Counted from the first letter of the stretch, positions 7,979 to 16,939 are shown. The stretch: 32,240 nt of DNA from Planctomycetaceae bacterium (GCA_003153375.1 PLYM01000157.1:1-32240); one strand, 5' to 3'. Notes: generated by a model not told the origin, from the letters alone. Numbers and translations: made by a program.

Positions 7979-8238
7979 CGTCGAGGTCTGTCGCGAGTTT
8001 AGGGGTTGGGGGGACCTGACCAGTTTACACAGCCGCGCTCTGTTCCGGCATCCCAAAACGCGGTTCTGCCGTAGCAGCCCGTTGCCGATGTTACCGGACC
8101 ATGCGATATTTTGCGCTTCGGTTTACGGGGACGCCCGGGCCTTGGGTCCACAGCGCCGCAGCCGGTGGCTGAACCCAGTCGCGCCGGCGGGGTCCCTCTT
8201 TGAACTGCGGTCGACGTTTTCAGAGCTGAGGTGCATTG

Positions 8239-9363
8239 ATGGCGAAGCGCGTATTCAATTTTTCGGCCGGACCGGCCACGTTGCCCCCCAGTGTACTGGC
8301 CGAGGCCCAGCGCGGCGTGGCCGAGCTCAACGGCCTGGGCATGTCGATCCTCGAGATCAGCCATCGCTCCAAAGGCTTCGAGGCCGTGCTGGCCGAGGCC
8401 AAAAGCCTGCTGAGTGAGCTTCTGGGCATCGGACCAAACTACAAGACTCTCTTCCTGCAGGGCGGCTCGAGCCTGCAGTTCAGCATGCTGCCGATGAACC
8501 TGCTGCGCGGCACGGGCCGCACAGCAGACTACATCCTGACTGGCACCTGGGGCACCAAAGCCTTTCAGGAAGCCCCGCGAGAAGGCACCGCACGTGCCGC
8601 CTGGGATGGCAAGTCGGTGAACTATTCGCACCTGCCGGCGGCCGGGGACATCAAGCTGAGCAGCGACGCGGCCTACGTCCACATGACGGCCAACGAGACG
8701 ATCCAGGGCGTCGAATTCACCGGTGAGCCCGAGACCGGCTCGGCCCCGCTGGTGTGCGATGCCTCGTCCAATTTCCTCTCGCGGCCGATCGACGTCGATC
8801 GTTATGGAATGATTTACGCTTGTGCCCAAAAGAATGCGGGCATTTCGGGAGTGACGGTCGTCATCATTCGCGACGACCTGCTCGACCGCGTGCCCAAGGG
8901 TCTGCCGCCGATGCTCGACTACAAGCTGCAAGCGGACAACGACTCGCTTTACAACACCCCGCCGACCTTCGCCATCTACGTGCTGATGCTCGTCGCCCGT
9001 TGGCTCAAGAACGAGGTTGGCGGCCTGGAAAAGATGGCTGCGGTCAATCGCGAGAAGGCCAAGCTGCTCTATGACGTGATCGACAAGAACTCCGATTTCT
9101 ATCGTGGCCATGCCCGTGCGGACAGTCGTTCGCAGATGAACGTCACCTGGCGGCTGCCCAGCGAAGACCTGGAAGCCGCCTTGGTCAAACAAGCCCAGGC
9201 TCGTGGTATGGTCGACCTGAAGGGGCATCGTTCGGTCGGCGGCCTGCGGGCGTCGATCTACAACGCGATGTCCCGCGAAGGCGTCGTGGCACTGCGTGAC
9301 CTGCTGCTGGAGTTTCACGAGCAACACGCCGGCGCCGCCGCGGGTCAGGCCAAGAGTTCGTAG
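8239..9363 (+). CDS. serC: Phosphoserine aminotransferase
   Basis: A 374-residue class V PLP enzyme that makes 3-phosphoserine from 3-phosphohydroxypyruvate and glutamate, the second step of serine synthesis; it can also serve pyridoxal phosphate synthesis. FNFSAGPATLPPSVL at residues 6-20 is the SerC signature. LFLQGGSSLQF binds the cofactor phosphate, CDASSNFLSRPIDV contains the Asp that contacts the pyridine nitrogen, and K198 in CAQKNAGISG is the Schiff-base lysine. The C-terminus (GHRSVGGLRASIYNAM) holds the substrate-binding His/Arg pair. The length matches the family. The start ATG 8239 has GAGGTG five bases before it; the TTG just upstream is less likely. It appears to be a single-gene unit, 211 bases before lpdA. 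Confidence 0.97.
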   Translation: MAKRVFNFSAGPATLPPSVLAEAQRGVAELNGLGMSILEISHRSKGFEAVLAEAKSLLSELLGIGPNYKTLFLQGGSSLQFSMLPMNLLRGTGRTADYILTGTWGTKAFQEAPREGTARAAWDGKSVNYSHLPAAGDIKLSSDAAYVHMTANETIQGVEFTGEPETGSAPLVCDASSNFLSRPIDVDRYGMIYACAQKNAGISGVTVVIIRDDLLDRVPKGLPPMLDYKLQADNDSLYNTPPTFAIYVLMLVARWLKNEVGGLEKMAAVNREKAKLLYDVIDKNSDFYRGHARADSRSQMNVTWRLPSEDLEAALVKQAQARGMVDLKGHRSVGGLRASIYNAMSREGVVALRDLLLEFHEQHAGAAAGQAKSS

Positions 9364-9527
9364 CTCCTAGCGCGAGAGAAGTCGGCATTTGCGCTCGTCA
9401 AAACATCGCGACTTCGACCGGCGGACTGGCGAATTCTGGCGGAAAACCCGGCTTTGAGCCAATTTGCCCCCCGGGTATGATGATCGGTCTCGCCCAGGCT
9501 CGCGGAACCGAAGCTTCTTCACGTTCG

Positions 9528-9533
9528 TATAAT
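9528..9533 (+). promoter_or_regulatory. Possible -10 element before lpdA
   Basis: A perfect TATAAT lies 42 bases before the lpdA ATG. No recognisable -35 lies 16-18 bases upstream, so the call rests on the hexamer and its position only. Confidence 0.35.
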
Positions 9534-9574
9534 TCCGCATCGAGATATTTCACGCTGGCTGGAAAGACACTCTT

Positions 9575-11002
9575 ATGGAGACGCAACTGGTAGTTCTCGG
9601 CGGTGGGCCGGGCGGGTACGCGGCAGCCTTCATGGCGGCCGACATGGGCGCACAAGTTACCCTGATCGAAGCCGAATCGCGGTTGGGCGGGACTTGCCTA
9701 TTAAAGGGCTGCATCCCCTCGAAAGCCCTGCTGCACGTCGCGCGCGTCGTGGCCGAAAGCCGCGAGATGCACGAGTGGGGCGTCACGTTCAACACTCCCA
9801 CGATTGACGTCGACACGATGCGGGCTCGCAAGGAGAAGATCATCCAGAACTTGTCTGGCGGTCTCAAGCAACTGGCCAAGAAGCGCAAAGTGACGGTCAT
9901 CAACGCGCGGGCGACGTTCCTCGATTCGACGACGCTGCGGCTGGAAGGGGGCGACCCCTCGACCTATAGCGAGAACCGGATCACGTTCGACCATTGCATC
10001 CTGGCCAGCGGCTCGATTCCCGCGATGCCCGGCGCGTTCAAGCTGCCGACCGACCGCGTCATGGATTCGACCGGGGCCCTGAACCTGGCCGACGTGCCCG
10101 AGAGCCTGCTGGTCATTGGCGGCGGCTACATCGGGCTGGAATTGGGCACCGTCTACGCCGAATTAGGCTCCAAAGTCAGTGTGGTCGAACTGACCCCAAC
10201 CTTATTGCCCCTGGCCGACCGCGACCTGGTCAAACCCCTGCACGATCGGCTTAACAAGCTTTTTGCGGCGATCTATCTGGAAACGAAAGTGACCGGGCTC
10301 ACCGACGCCGGAGACGGTATCGAAGTGGGCTTCGAGGACGCCAACGGCCGCCGCAGCGAGAAGTTCAGCCGGGTGCTGGTGTCGGTGGGCCGCCGCCCGA
10401 ACAGCGCCGGATTGGGGCTCGAAAATACGCAAGTCGAGTTGGATGACAAAGGCTTTGTCGTGACCGATGCCCACCAGCAGACGGCCGATCCGCACATTTC
10501 GGCGATCGGCGACGTCGCAGGCGAGCCGATGCTGGCTCACAAGGCCTCGCACCAAGGCAAGGTGGCCGTCGAAGCGCTGCTCGGCGAGCCAGCCGTCTTT
10601 GATCCGCAGGCCATTCCGGCCATCGTGTTCACCGATCCCGAGATCGCGTGGGCCGGCCTGACCGAAGAGCAAGCCAAGGCCGAGCAGATCGCGGTGGAAG
10701 TCGTGAAGTATCCCTGGGCCGCCAGTGGCCGGGCCGTGGCCTTGGGCCGCACCGAGGGCTTCACCAAGCTGCTCGTTGACCCCGATAGCGAGCGGATCCT
10801 GGGCGTGGGCATCGTGGGCATCAACGCCGGCGATATCCTCACCGAGGCGGTCGTGGCGATCGAGATGGGTGCCACGGCCCGCGACCTGGCCGAATCGATC
10901 CACCCCCACCCGACGCTCAGCGAAACCCTGGGCAACGCGGCTGAAATGTTCTTGGGCACCGCGACCGAGATCTATCGCCCACGGCCAGCCCCCAAGGCCT
11001 GA
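9575..11002 (+). CDS. lpdA: Dihydrolipoamide dehydrogenase (E3)
   Basis: A 475-residue flavoprotein disulfide reductase that reoxidises the dihydrolipoyl groups of E2 with NAD+. GGGPGGYAAA at residues 9-18 binds FAD. GGTCLLKGCIPSK holds the redox disulfide, C41 and C46; the LLK replaces the more common LNV/LNR. VIGGGYIGLELG is the NAD-binding motif, and the second FAD motif ends in ISAIGDVAGEPMLAHKASHQG. HPHPTLSE at 443-450 provides the catalytic His445/Glu450 pair. The length is normal. GGAAAG lies eight bases before the ATG. It precedes aceE by 174 bases and aceF on the same strand, so it is almost certainly the E3 of this pyruvate dehydrogenase complex, though E3 is often shared with 2-oxoglutarate dehydrogenase and glycine cleavage. 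Confidence 0.97.
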   Translation: METQLVVLGGGPGGYAAAFMAADMGAQVTLIEAESRLGGTCLLKGCIPSKALLHVARVVAESREMHEWGVTFNTPTIDVDTMRARKEKIIQNLSGGLKQLAKKRKVTVINARATFLDSTTLRLEGGDPSTYSENRITFDHCILASGSIPAMPGAFKLPTDRVMDSTGALNLADVPESLLVIGGGYIGLELGTVYAELGSKVSVVELTPTLLPLADRDLVKPLHDRLNKLFAAIYLETKVTGLTDAGDGIEVGFEDANGRRSEKFSRVLVSVGRRPNSAGLGLENTQVELDDKGFVVTDAHQQTADPHISAIGDVAGEPMLAHKASHQGKVAVEALLGEPAVFDPQAIPAIVFTDPEIAWAGLTEEQAKAEQIAVEVVKYPWAASGRAVALGRTEGFTKLLVDPDSERILGVGIVGINAGDILTEAVVAIEMGATARDLAESIHPHPTLSETLGNAAEMFLGTATEIYRPRPAPKA

Positions 11003-11176
11003 TAGCACTCAAAGGAGAAATCGGCAAAACGGGCTATGCCGCATGGACTTACAGCCCTTTACCGAATTGGCAGGCCGAGAGATAATCAAGCCACCTGGTT
11101 GGCGGGCAATGAAATGCCTAAGGCGCACCACCCATACTCCGGCCGCTACTGACCCCTGCCCTTATGGAGTTTGGAT

Positions 11177-13858
11177 ATGTCGCAAGTTGACACGATTCCT
11201 TCCCACGCCGATCCAGATCCGCTGGAAACCGCGGAATGGCTCGAATCGCTACGAAGCGTGCTCGAGAGCCAAGGTCCGGCCCGGGTCAGCTACCTGCTGG
11301 GCGAACTGAGCGAAGCGGCCCACCGCGAGGGGGTCGAGCTGCCGTTCACGGCCACCACCCCTTACATCAACACCATCCCGGCCGACAAGCAAGAGCCTTA
11401 TCCCGGCAATCGCGAGATCGAGCGCCGCATCAAGAGCATTATTCGCTGGAACGCGATGGCCATGGTCACGCGGGCCAACAAGGCCCACGACGGCATCGGT
11501 GGGCATATCTCGACCTTTGCCTCGGCCGCCACTCTGTACGAAGTTGCCTTCAACCACTTCTTCAAGGGCAAGGGCGATAATTACTCCGGCGACCAGATCT
11601 ACTTCCAGGGCCACGCCGCGCCCGGCATGTATGCCCGGGCGTTTCTCGAAGGCCGCATCGACGAGCAACACCTGGTCAACTTCCGGCAGGAACTGGCCGA
11701 GGGGGGCGGCCTGTCGAGCTATCCGCATCCCTGGCTGATGCCGAACTTTTGGGAGTTCCCCACCGTCTCAATGGGGTTGGGCCCGATCATGGCCATTTAC
11801 CAGGCCCGCTTCAACAAATACTTGCAAGACCGCGGCTTCATCGAAAATGAAGGCCGGCACGTCTGGGCCTTCCTGGGCGACGGCGAAACCGATGAGCCCG
11901 AGAGCCTGGGCGCTATCACGCTGGCGGCTCGCGAGGAATTGGACAACCTGATCTTCGTGATCAACTGCAACCTGCAACGGCTCGACGGGCCGGTACGCGG
12001 CAACGGCAAGATCATTCAAGAATTGGAAGGCATCTTCCGCGGCGCCGGTTGGAATGTCATCAAAGTCATCTGGGGCGATAGCTGGGATCCGCTCTTGGCC
12101 AAAGACAAGCACGGCCTGCTGATGAAGCGGATGGCCGAGGTCGTCGACGGCGAGTACCAGAAATACACTGTCATGCCCGGCGAGTACATTCGCGAGCACT
12201 TCTTCGGCAAGTATCCGGAGTTGCTGCAAATGGTCCGTGCCCTGTCGGACGAGGAACTCAAGAAGCTGCGACGTGGCGGACACGACCCGGAAAAGGTCTT
12301 TGCCGCATACAAGGCGGCCGTCGCCTGCGAAGGCAAGCCGACGGTCATCCTGGCCAAGACCATCAAGGGCTATGGCACCGGCGAAGGCGGCGAGGGTCGC
12401 AATGTCACGCATCAGCAGAAAAAGCTGGGCGAGAAAGAGCTGCGCGAGTTCCGCAGCCGATTTGGCATCCCCATTTCCGACGTCGAAGTGAGCAAGGCTC
12501 CGTTCTATCGGCCGGCCGAGGACAGCGAAGAGATTCAGTATCTCAAGAGCCGCCGCGCGGCGCTGGGTGGCTTCGTGCCCGAACGCTCGACCAAGCCGGT
12601 CAAGAGCGAGATGCCCCACATCGACGCCTATCAAGAGTTCGTCGCGGGCTCGGGCGACCGCGAAGTTTCAACCACGATGGCGTTCGTCGGCCTGCTGAGC
12701 AAAATGCTCAAGGACAAAAAGGTCGGCAAGAACATCGTGCCGATCGTGCCCGACGAATCGCGCACCTTCGGCATGGAAGGCTTGTTCCGCCAGTGCGGAA
12801 TTTATTCACACGCCGGCCAGCTTTATGAACCGGTTGACTCGGGCATGTTGACCTACTATCGCGAAGCCAAGGACGGGCAGCTGCTGGAAGAGGGCATCAC
12901 CGAGGCCGGTTCGATGTCGTCGTTCATCGCCGCTGGCACCGCGTATGCCACGCACGGAATCAACATGATTCCGTTCTTCATCTACTACTCGATGTTCGGC
13001 TTCCAACGTATCGGCGACCTGGTGTGGGCCGCCTGCGACAGCCGCACCAAGGGCTTTATGATCGGCGCCACGGCCGGCCGCACCACGCTGGCCGGCGAGG
13101 GCTTGCAGCACCAGGACGGACAAAGCCTGCTCAATGCATTGGCCTTCCCCACGGTGCGGGCTTACGATCCGGCCTTCGCCTACGAAACGACCACGATCGT
13201 CTTCGATGGCATGAAGCGGATGTACGAGGATCAGGAAGACGCGATCTACTACATCACGGTCACGAACGAAAACTACCTGCACCCCGCCATGCCCACGGGC
13301 GTCGAGGAAGGGATCATCCGTGGCATTTACAAGTATTCCTCGCAGGATGCCGGGGCCAAGCGTCCCAGGGTGCAACTGTTCGGCAGCGGTGCAATCCTGC
13401 GCGAGGCGCTGCGGGCGCAGCAGATTCTGGCCGAGAAGTACCAGGTATCGAGCGATGTGTGGAGCGTGACCAGCTATACCGAGTTGGCTCGCGACGCCCA
13501 GGAAGTCGACCGCTGGAACATGCTGCACCCGACCGAAAAGCCGCGCACGTCCTACATCGCCCAGGTGTTGGCCGACGAAAAGGGTCCGTTCATCAGTGCC
13601 TCGGACTATGTGCGGGCCTTGGCCGAGCAGGTCGCTCCATATGTTCCCGGTGGCTTGTTCCCGCTGGGCACCGACGGCTTTGGCCGCAGTGAGGTACGGG
13701 CCAACTTGCGGCGGTTCTTCGAGGTCGACGCCGAGGCGATCACGATCGCCGCCCTCTATCAATTGTCGAAGCGCGGCCAGTTCGAAGCCAAGTGCGTGGC
13801 CTCGGCCATCGCCGATTTGGGCATTGATCCAGAGAAGATCAATCCGGCCCGCAACTAG
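11177..13858 (+). CDS. aceE: Pyruvate dehydrogenase E1 component, homodimeric type
   Basis: An 893-residue thiamine-diphosphate enzyme that decarboxylates pyruvate and passes the acetyl unit to the lipoyl group of E2. It is the single-chain AceE type, not the alpha/beta type. The ThDP motif runs from GDGE (234-237) to NCN (263-265). IGGHISTFASAATLYEVAFN and FFKGKGDNYSGDQIYFQGHA near residues 107-146 are strong AceE signatures, as are FGMEGLFRQCGIY and GRTTLAGEGLQHQDGQS in the second half. The length matches E. coli AceE (about 887). ATG 11177 was chosen over the in-frame TTG at 11171 because GGAG lies seven bases before it. It sits between lpdA and aceF. Confidence 0.97.
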   Translation: MSQVDTIPSHADPDPLETAEWLESLRSVLESQGPARVSYLLGELSEAAHREGVELPFTATTPYINTIPADKQEPYPGNREIERRIKSIIRWNAMAMVTRANKAHDGIGGHISTFASAATLYEVAFNHFFKGKGDNYSGDQIYFQGHAAPGMYARAFLEGRIDEQHLVNFRQELAEGGGLSSYPHPWLMPNFWEFPTVSMGLGPIMAIYQARFNKYLQDRGFIENEGRHVWAFLGDGETDEPESLGAITLAAREELDNLIFVINCNLQRLDGPVRGNGKIIQELEGIFRGAGWNVIKVIWGDSWDPLLAKDKHGLLMKRMAEVVDGEYQKYTVMPGEYIREHFFGKYPELLQMVRALSDEELKKLRRGGHDPEKVFAAYKAAVACEGKPTVILAKTIKGYGTGEGGEGRNVTHQQKKLGEKELREFRSRFGIPISDVEVSKAPFYRPAEDSEEIQYLKSRRAALGGFVPERSTKPVKSEMPHIDAYQEFVAGSGDREVSTTMAFVGLLSKMLKDKKVGKNIVPIVPDESRTFGMEGLFRQCGIYSHAGQLYEPVDSGMLTYYREAKDGQLLEEGITEAGSMSSFIAAGTAYATHGINMIPFFIYYSMFGFQRIGDLVWAACDSRTKGFMIGATAGRTTLAGEGLQHQDGQSLLNALAFPTVRAYDPAFAYETTTIVFDGMKRMYEDQEDAIYYITVTNENYLHPAMPTGVEEGIIRGIYKYSSQDAGAKRPRVQLFGSGAILREALRAQQILAEKYQVSSDVWSVTSYTELARDAQEVDRWNMLHPTEKPRTSYIAQVLADEKGPFISASDYVRALAEQVAPYVPGGLFPLGTDGFGRSEVRANLRRFFEVDAEAITIAALYQLSKRGQFEAKCVASAIADLGIDPEKINPARN

Positions 13859-13983
13859 ACCGAGGATGGAGATTCGGTGAGCCGACTGAGGGGCGATCGC
13901 GGCAATGGTCGCACGTTGACAAGAAAAGTTTCGTTTCGCGAGCGCGGGCGGCGCCGCATCAGGACTTAGGGAGCCGATGTTTC

Positions 13984-15369
13984 ATGGGGATTGATTTCAA
14001 GGTTCCTGACTTGGGCGAAAACGTCGAGTCGGGCGATATCGTCAACGTGCTGGTCAAAGAGGGTGATGAAATATCGGCCGATCAGGGCGTGATGGAGATC
14101 GAGACCGGCAAGGCTGTGGTCGAATTGCCCTGCCCCTTCCCCGGCCGCGTGACCAAAGTCCACGTCCACAAGGGATCAAAAGTCAAAGTTGGCGACCCGC
14201 TGATCACGGTCGAAGGCAACAACGCCGCCGCGCCCGGCAAAGCGAAATCAGCCGCCGCGCCCGCTTCAAAACCGGCCGCCAAGCCAGCAGCCGAAGAACC
14301 GGCTGAATCCGAAACGACTGCCGAAACAGAAGAAGTGCAAGCCCCGGCTCCGGCCGCCAAGGCCGACGCCCCCAAGGACAAACCGGCCCCCGCGAAAGCG
14401 AAAAAGCCGGCCGCCGAAACCGCCAAGGCCGTGCCGGCTGAAAAGCCCCCCGCCGGCAAGACTCCACCCGCTGGTCCTGCGACGCGCCGCCTGGCGCGCG
14501 AACTGGGTGTCGATCTCTCCGCCGTGACGGGCTCAGGACCCCATGGCCGCATCTCCGAGGAAGACGTCAAGGCGGCCGTCCGCGAACATGCGGGCACGCC
14601 CCGCGCGGCGGCCTCGGTGCCGGCCGCGGCGCTGCCCGAGGGAACGGACGAGAAAGACGCCTGGGGATTGGTGCGCCGCACCAAAATGTCGGGCATTCGC
14701 AAGGCAATCGCGGTCAACATGGCCCGCTCGTCGTCGACCATTCCGCACGTCACGAACTTCGACGAGGCCGACATCACCGAGCTGGAGCGGATTCGCAAAG
14801 GTGGAATGTCCGATTATGTCGGCACCGAAGTCAAGCTGACGATGATGGCCTTCGTGATGAAGGCCGTGGCCCAGTCGCTCAAGCTCCACCCGATGGTCAA
14901 CGCCTCGGTCGACATGGAGAACGAGCAAATCCTGTTCAAGCAATACGTCAACATCGGCGTGGCCGTCGACACCGAGCGCGGCCTGGTCGTGCCGGTCGTT
15001 CGCGACGTCGACCAGATGAGCATTCCCCGCATTGCGCAGGCCCTGACCACGGTCGGCGATCAAGCCCGCAAGGCTAGCTTCTCGCTCAATGACCTCAAGG
15101 GCGGAACGTTCACGATCAGCAACCTGGGCGCCATTGGCGGAACGTATTCGACGCCGATCATCAACCCTCCGGACGTGGCCGTGCTGCTGTTGGGCCGGTC
15201 GCGCAAGCTGCCGATCGTGGTCGAGGGCGACAAGCTCGAGATCCGCCTGATGATGCCGCTGAGCCTTTCCTACGACCACCGTGTCGTCGACGGCGGCACC
15301 GCCGCCCGATTCCTCAACGAGGTCATCAACTACCTCAAAGTCCCCGGCCGGCTGCTGCTGGCGTCGTAG
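13984..15369 (+). CDS. aceF: Dihydrolipoamide acetyltransferase (E2) of pyruvate dehydrogenase
   Basis: A 461-residue E2 that moves the acetyl group from lipoate to CoA and forms the core of the complex. It has one lipoyl domain (residues 1-78) with the lipoylated K43 in IETGKAVVE. A long Ala/Pro/Lys/Glu linker spans about 80-163. The peripheral subunit-binding domain at 166-199 (ATRRLARELGVDLSAVTGSG) docks E1 or E3. The catalytic domain from about 228 ends with SYDHRVVDGG, giving the active His432 and Asp436. Only one lipoyl domain is present, where E. coli has three. AGGGAG lies ten bases before the ATG. The 125 bases after aceE contain a TTGACA but no matching -10, so co-transcription with aceE is likely. 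Confidence 0.97.
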   Translation: MGIDFKVPDLGENVESGDIVNVLVKEGDEISADQGVMEIETGKAVVELPCPFPGRVTKVHVHKGSKVKVGDPLITVEGNNAAAPGKAKSAAAPASKPAAKPAAEEPAESETTAETEEVQAPAPAAKADAPKDKPAPAKAKKPAAETAKAVPAEKPPAGKTPPAGPATRRLARELGVDLSAVTGSGPHGRISEEDVKAAVREHAGTPRAAASVPAAALPEGTDEKDAWGLVRRTKMSGIRKAIAVNMARSSSTIPHVTNFDEADITELERIRKGGMSDYVGTEVKLTMMAFVMKAVAQSLKLHPMVNASVDMENEQILFKQYVNIGVAVDTERGLVVPVVRDVDQMSIPRIAQALTTVGDQARKASFSLNDLKGGTFTISNLGAIGGTYSTPIINPPDVAVLLLGRSRKLPIVVEGDKLEIRLMMPLSLSYDHRVVDGGTAARFLNEVINYLKVPGRLLLAS

Positions 15370-15432
15370 CCTGCAAGTGGCTTCCGAGCCGTATTTCTTG
15401 CCGCTGCCCAAGACTGGTGGTAAGGTGCTGAT

Positions 15433-15654
15433 ATGGCTGATCAGCTTTCAAACCAGTCGGAAAAGTATCTCGCCGACGTTGTGGCGGGGGGCTTGCACCC
15501 GTCGAAGGAAGCCGCGCTCGAGGCGGCCGTCACTGCCCTGCGGGAGAAAAACGAGCAACTGCCCGAGGTGCCACCGGAGGACGCCGTGCTGGTTGAAGAA
15601 GGCCTCGGCCCGGGCTGGTCGCTCGCGCCCTCTGGACGGTGCCGTGTGGGCTGA
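15433..15654 (+). CDS. ParD-like (ribbon-helix-helix) small protein, C-terminus probably frame-disturbed
   Basis: A 73-residue protein. Residues 1-45 (LSNQSEKYLADVVAGGLHPS, then KEAALEAAVTALREK) resemble the N-terminal DNA-binding part of ParD/CopG-type antitoxins. AAGGTG five bases before ATG 15433 supports the start. The last residues, GPGWSLAPSGRCRVG, do not look like a natural end. The next frame over the same bases reads RSRPLDGAVWAELRRLAHD and stops at 15709, which resembles the usual acidic/helical ParD tail (PLDxxxWxELR). A single frameshift near 15590-15620 would join them into a protein of about 91 residues. No ParE-like toxin lies downstream; only 128 bases remain before the convergent bcp gene. 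It may be an orphan or decaying antitoxin, or an unrelated RHH regulator. Confidence 0.5.
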   Translation: MADQLSNQSEKYLADVVAGGLHPSKEAALEAAVTALREKNEQLPEVPPEDAVLVEEGLGPGWSLAPSGRCRVG

Positions 15655-15782
15655 GTTACGACGACTCGCCCATGACACCGCGGCGGGGCACGCACCGGGC
15701 GGCCACTGATGGCGCGCGTGATCGGCAGACTCGTCCAGCCTGGCGCTCGTTGAGCAAGATCGTTTGATCGATCGCGCACGAT

Positions 15783-16256
15783 TCAACCTAATTCTTTGAG
15801 CGCCGCGATCACCTCTTCGTCGTGGCCGTCGACGTTGACTTTCTTCCACACCTGGGCGACCTTGCCCTCGGCGTCGATCAGAAACGTCGAGCGTTGGATG
15901 CCCATCGACGTCTTGCCGTACATATTCTTCTCGCGCCAAGCTCCATACTTGTCGGCCACCTTGTGATCGAGGTCGGCCAGCAGCGGAAAGTTCAGCTTGA
16001 ACTTGTCGCGGAACTTCACGTGGCTTTCGACATCGTCGGGGCTGACGCCGAACACCGCCGCGCCCAGCTTGGTGAGCACGGCCTTTTGATCGCGGAAGGC
16101 GCAGGCCTCCTTCGTGCAACCAGGGGTGTCATCTTTGGGATAGAAATACACGACGACCGGTTTACCGCGCAGGGCGGACAGCTTCACCTTGGCGCCGTCG
16201 TCGGCGGTCAGCGTAAAATCCGGGGCCTTGCTGCCCGCTTCGATCCAATCGGCCAT
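15783..16256 (-). CDS. bcp: Peroxiredoxin, Bcp/PrxQ type
   Basis: A 157-residue thiol peroxidase that reduces hydrogen peroxide and organic peroxides using thioredoxin. VVVYFYPKDDTPGCTKEACA at about residues 34-53 contains the peroxidatic C47 and the resolving C52, five residues apart as in atypical 2-Cys PrxQ enzymes. FGVSPDDVESHVKFRDKFKL and KTSMGIQRSTFLIDAEGKV are also typical, the latter containing the conserved Arg. The length is normal. It is divergent from rsfS, and GGGAG lies ten bases before the start. It has no signal peptide and should be cytoplasmic. Confidence 0.95.
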   Translation of the reverse strand: MADWIEAGSKAPDFTLTADDGAKVKLSALRGKPVVVYFYPKDDTPGCTKEACAFRDQKAVLTKLGAAVFGVSPDDVESHVKFRDKFKLNFPLLADLDHKVADKYGAWREKNMYGKTSMGIQRSTFLIDAEGKVAQVWKKVNVDGHDEEVIAALKELG

Positions 16257-16301
16257 GACGGTCTAACTCCCATGAGTGCGAATGATTCCCAGCCAGCCCA
16301 T

Positions 16302-16329
16302 ACAATAGCGGGGCTCGGCGGCCCGGCAA
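16302..16329 (-). promoter_or_regulatory. Possible promoter of the bcp gene
   Basis: On the minus strand TTGCCG (16329-16324) is followed by 16 bases and TATTGT (16307-16302). Each hexamer matches the sigma70 consensus at four of six positions. The start near 16295 gives a leader of about 39 bases. Confidence 0.35.
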
Positions 16330-16412
16330 GGCCCGCAAAACCGAAGTTTGCGGCCCCCTCGTGGCAGCGGGGCATTTGCGGCGGGGCTCTTCGCTTCGCT
16401 GGCGCGGCTGTG

Positions 16413-16418
16413 TAAAAT
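16413..16418 (+). promoter_or_regulatory. Possible -10 element before rsfS
   Basis: TAAAAT lies 39 bases before the rsfS start. It is inside gcgcggctgtgtaaa (16402-16416), which also occurs at the corresponding place upstream of the His-rich gene (8024-8038, minus strand). No convincing -35 is visible. Confidence 0.3.
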
Positions 16419-16457
16419 GAAGGTGTACCCCGACTTCGACCCCAGGAAAGGATCACG

Positions 16458-16889
16458 TTGGCTATCGCTAGTCCCGCCATCAATCTGGAACAGAGAGAAA
16501 ACCGCAGTCTCGAGCGCGCTTTGGCCGCCGCTCGGGTTGCCGACCTCAACCGCGGGCGAGACATCACGATTCTCGACTTGCGCGAGTTGACCCCAGTATT
16601 CGACTACTTCATCGTGGTCACCGGCAGCAGCCGACGGCAGTTGCACGCGATCAGCGAAGAGATCGAGGCGGTCCTGAAAAAGGAATTCCACGACCGGCGA
16701 CTGGGCATCGAAGGCTACGCCGAAAGCCGCTGGATCCTGCTCGATTTCGGCGACATCGTGATCCACATCTTCGACGCCGAGACCCGCGGCTACTACGATC
16801 TCGAACGGCTGTGGGCCGGCGCCAAGCGCGTACCCTTCGAGAGCAGCCAGCCCAAGATCGTGCCGGCCGACACCGGCCCCACGGCCTGA
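16458..16889 (+). CDS. rsfS: Ribosomal silencing factor RsfS (Iojap/YbeB)
   Basis: A 143-residue protein of the Iojap family, which binds ribosomal protein uL14 and blocks joining of the subunits when nutrients are short. The family core is clear: ITILDLRELTPVFDYFIVVT, GSSRRQLHAISEEIE, then GYAESRWILLDFGDIVIHIF and YYDLERLWAGAKRV. The start is TTG at 16458 with AAGGA five bases before it; no ATG or GTG fits the family N-terminus. About 20 residues precede the usual core and the tail is short and polar. The gene is separated from argS by a 260-base non-coding stretch with repeats. Confidence 0.95.
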   Translation: MAIASPAINLEQRENRSLERALAAARVADLNRGRDITILDLRELTPVFDYFIVVTGSSRRQLHAISEEIEAVLKKEFHDRRLGIEGYAESRWILLDFGDIVIHIFDAETRGYYDLERLWAGAKRVPFESSQPKIVPADTGPTA

Positions 16890-16904
16890 GCAACCGCCCG
16901 CATT

Positions 16905-16939
16905 GTTTGGGGGTTGCACGAGTCGTTTGGGGTTGCACG
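16905..16939 (+). repeat. Short tandem direct repeat after rsfS
   Basis: gtttgggggttgcacg (16905-16920) is followed after four bases by gtttggggttgcacg (16925-16939), differing by one G. Its gcaacc complement occurs at 16890-16895, so a local hairpin could form just past the rsfS stop. Confidence 0.5.

Noticed and set aside
7999-9327. A 442-residue open frame antisense to serC
   Set aside because: SerC is certain from its motifs; the antisense product is low-complexity His/Arg/Gln-rich sequence.
13917-13922. Perfect TTGACA before aceF
   Set aside because: No -10-like hexamer lies 16-19 bases downstream, so I do not call a promoter there.
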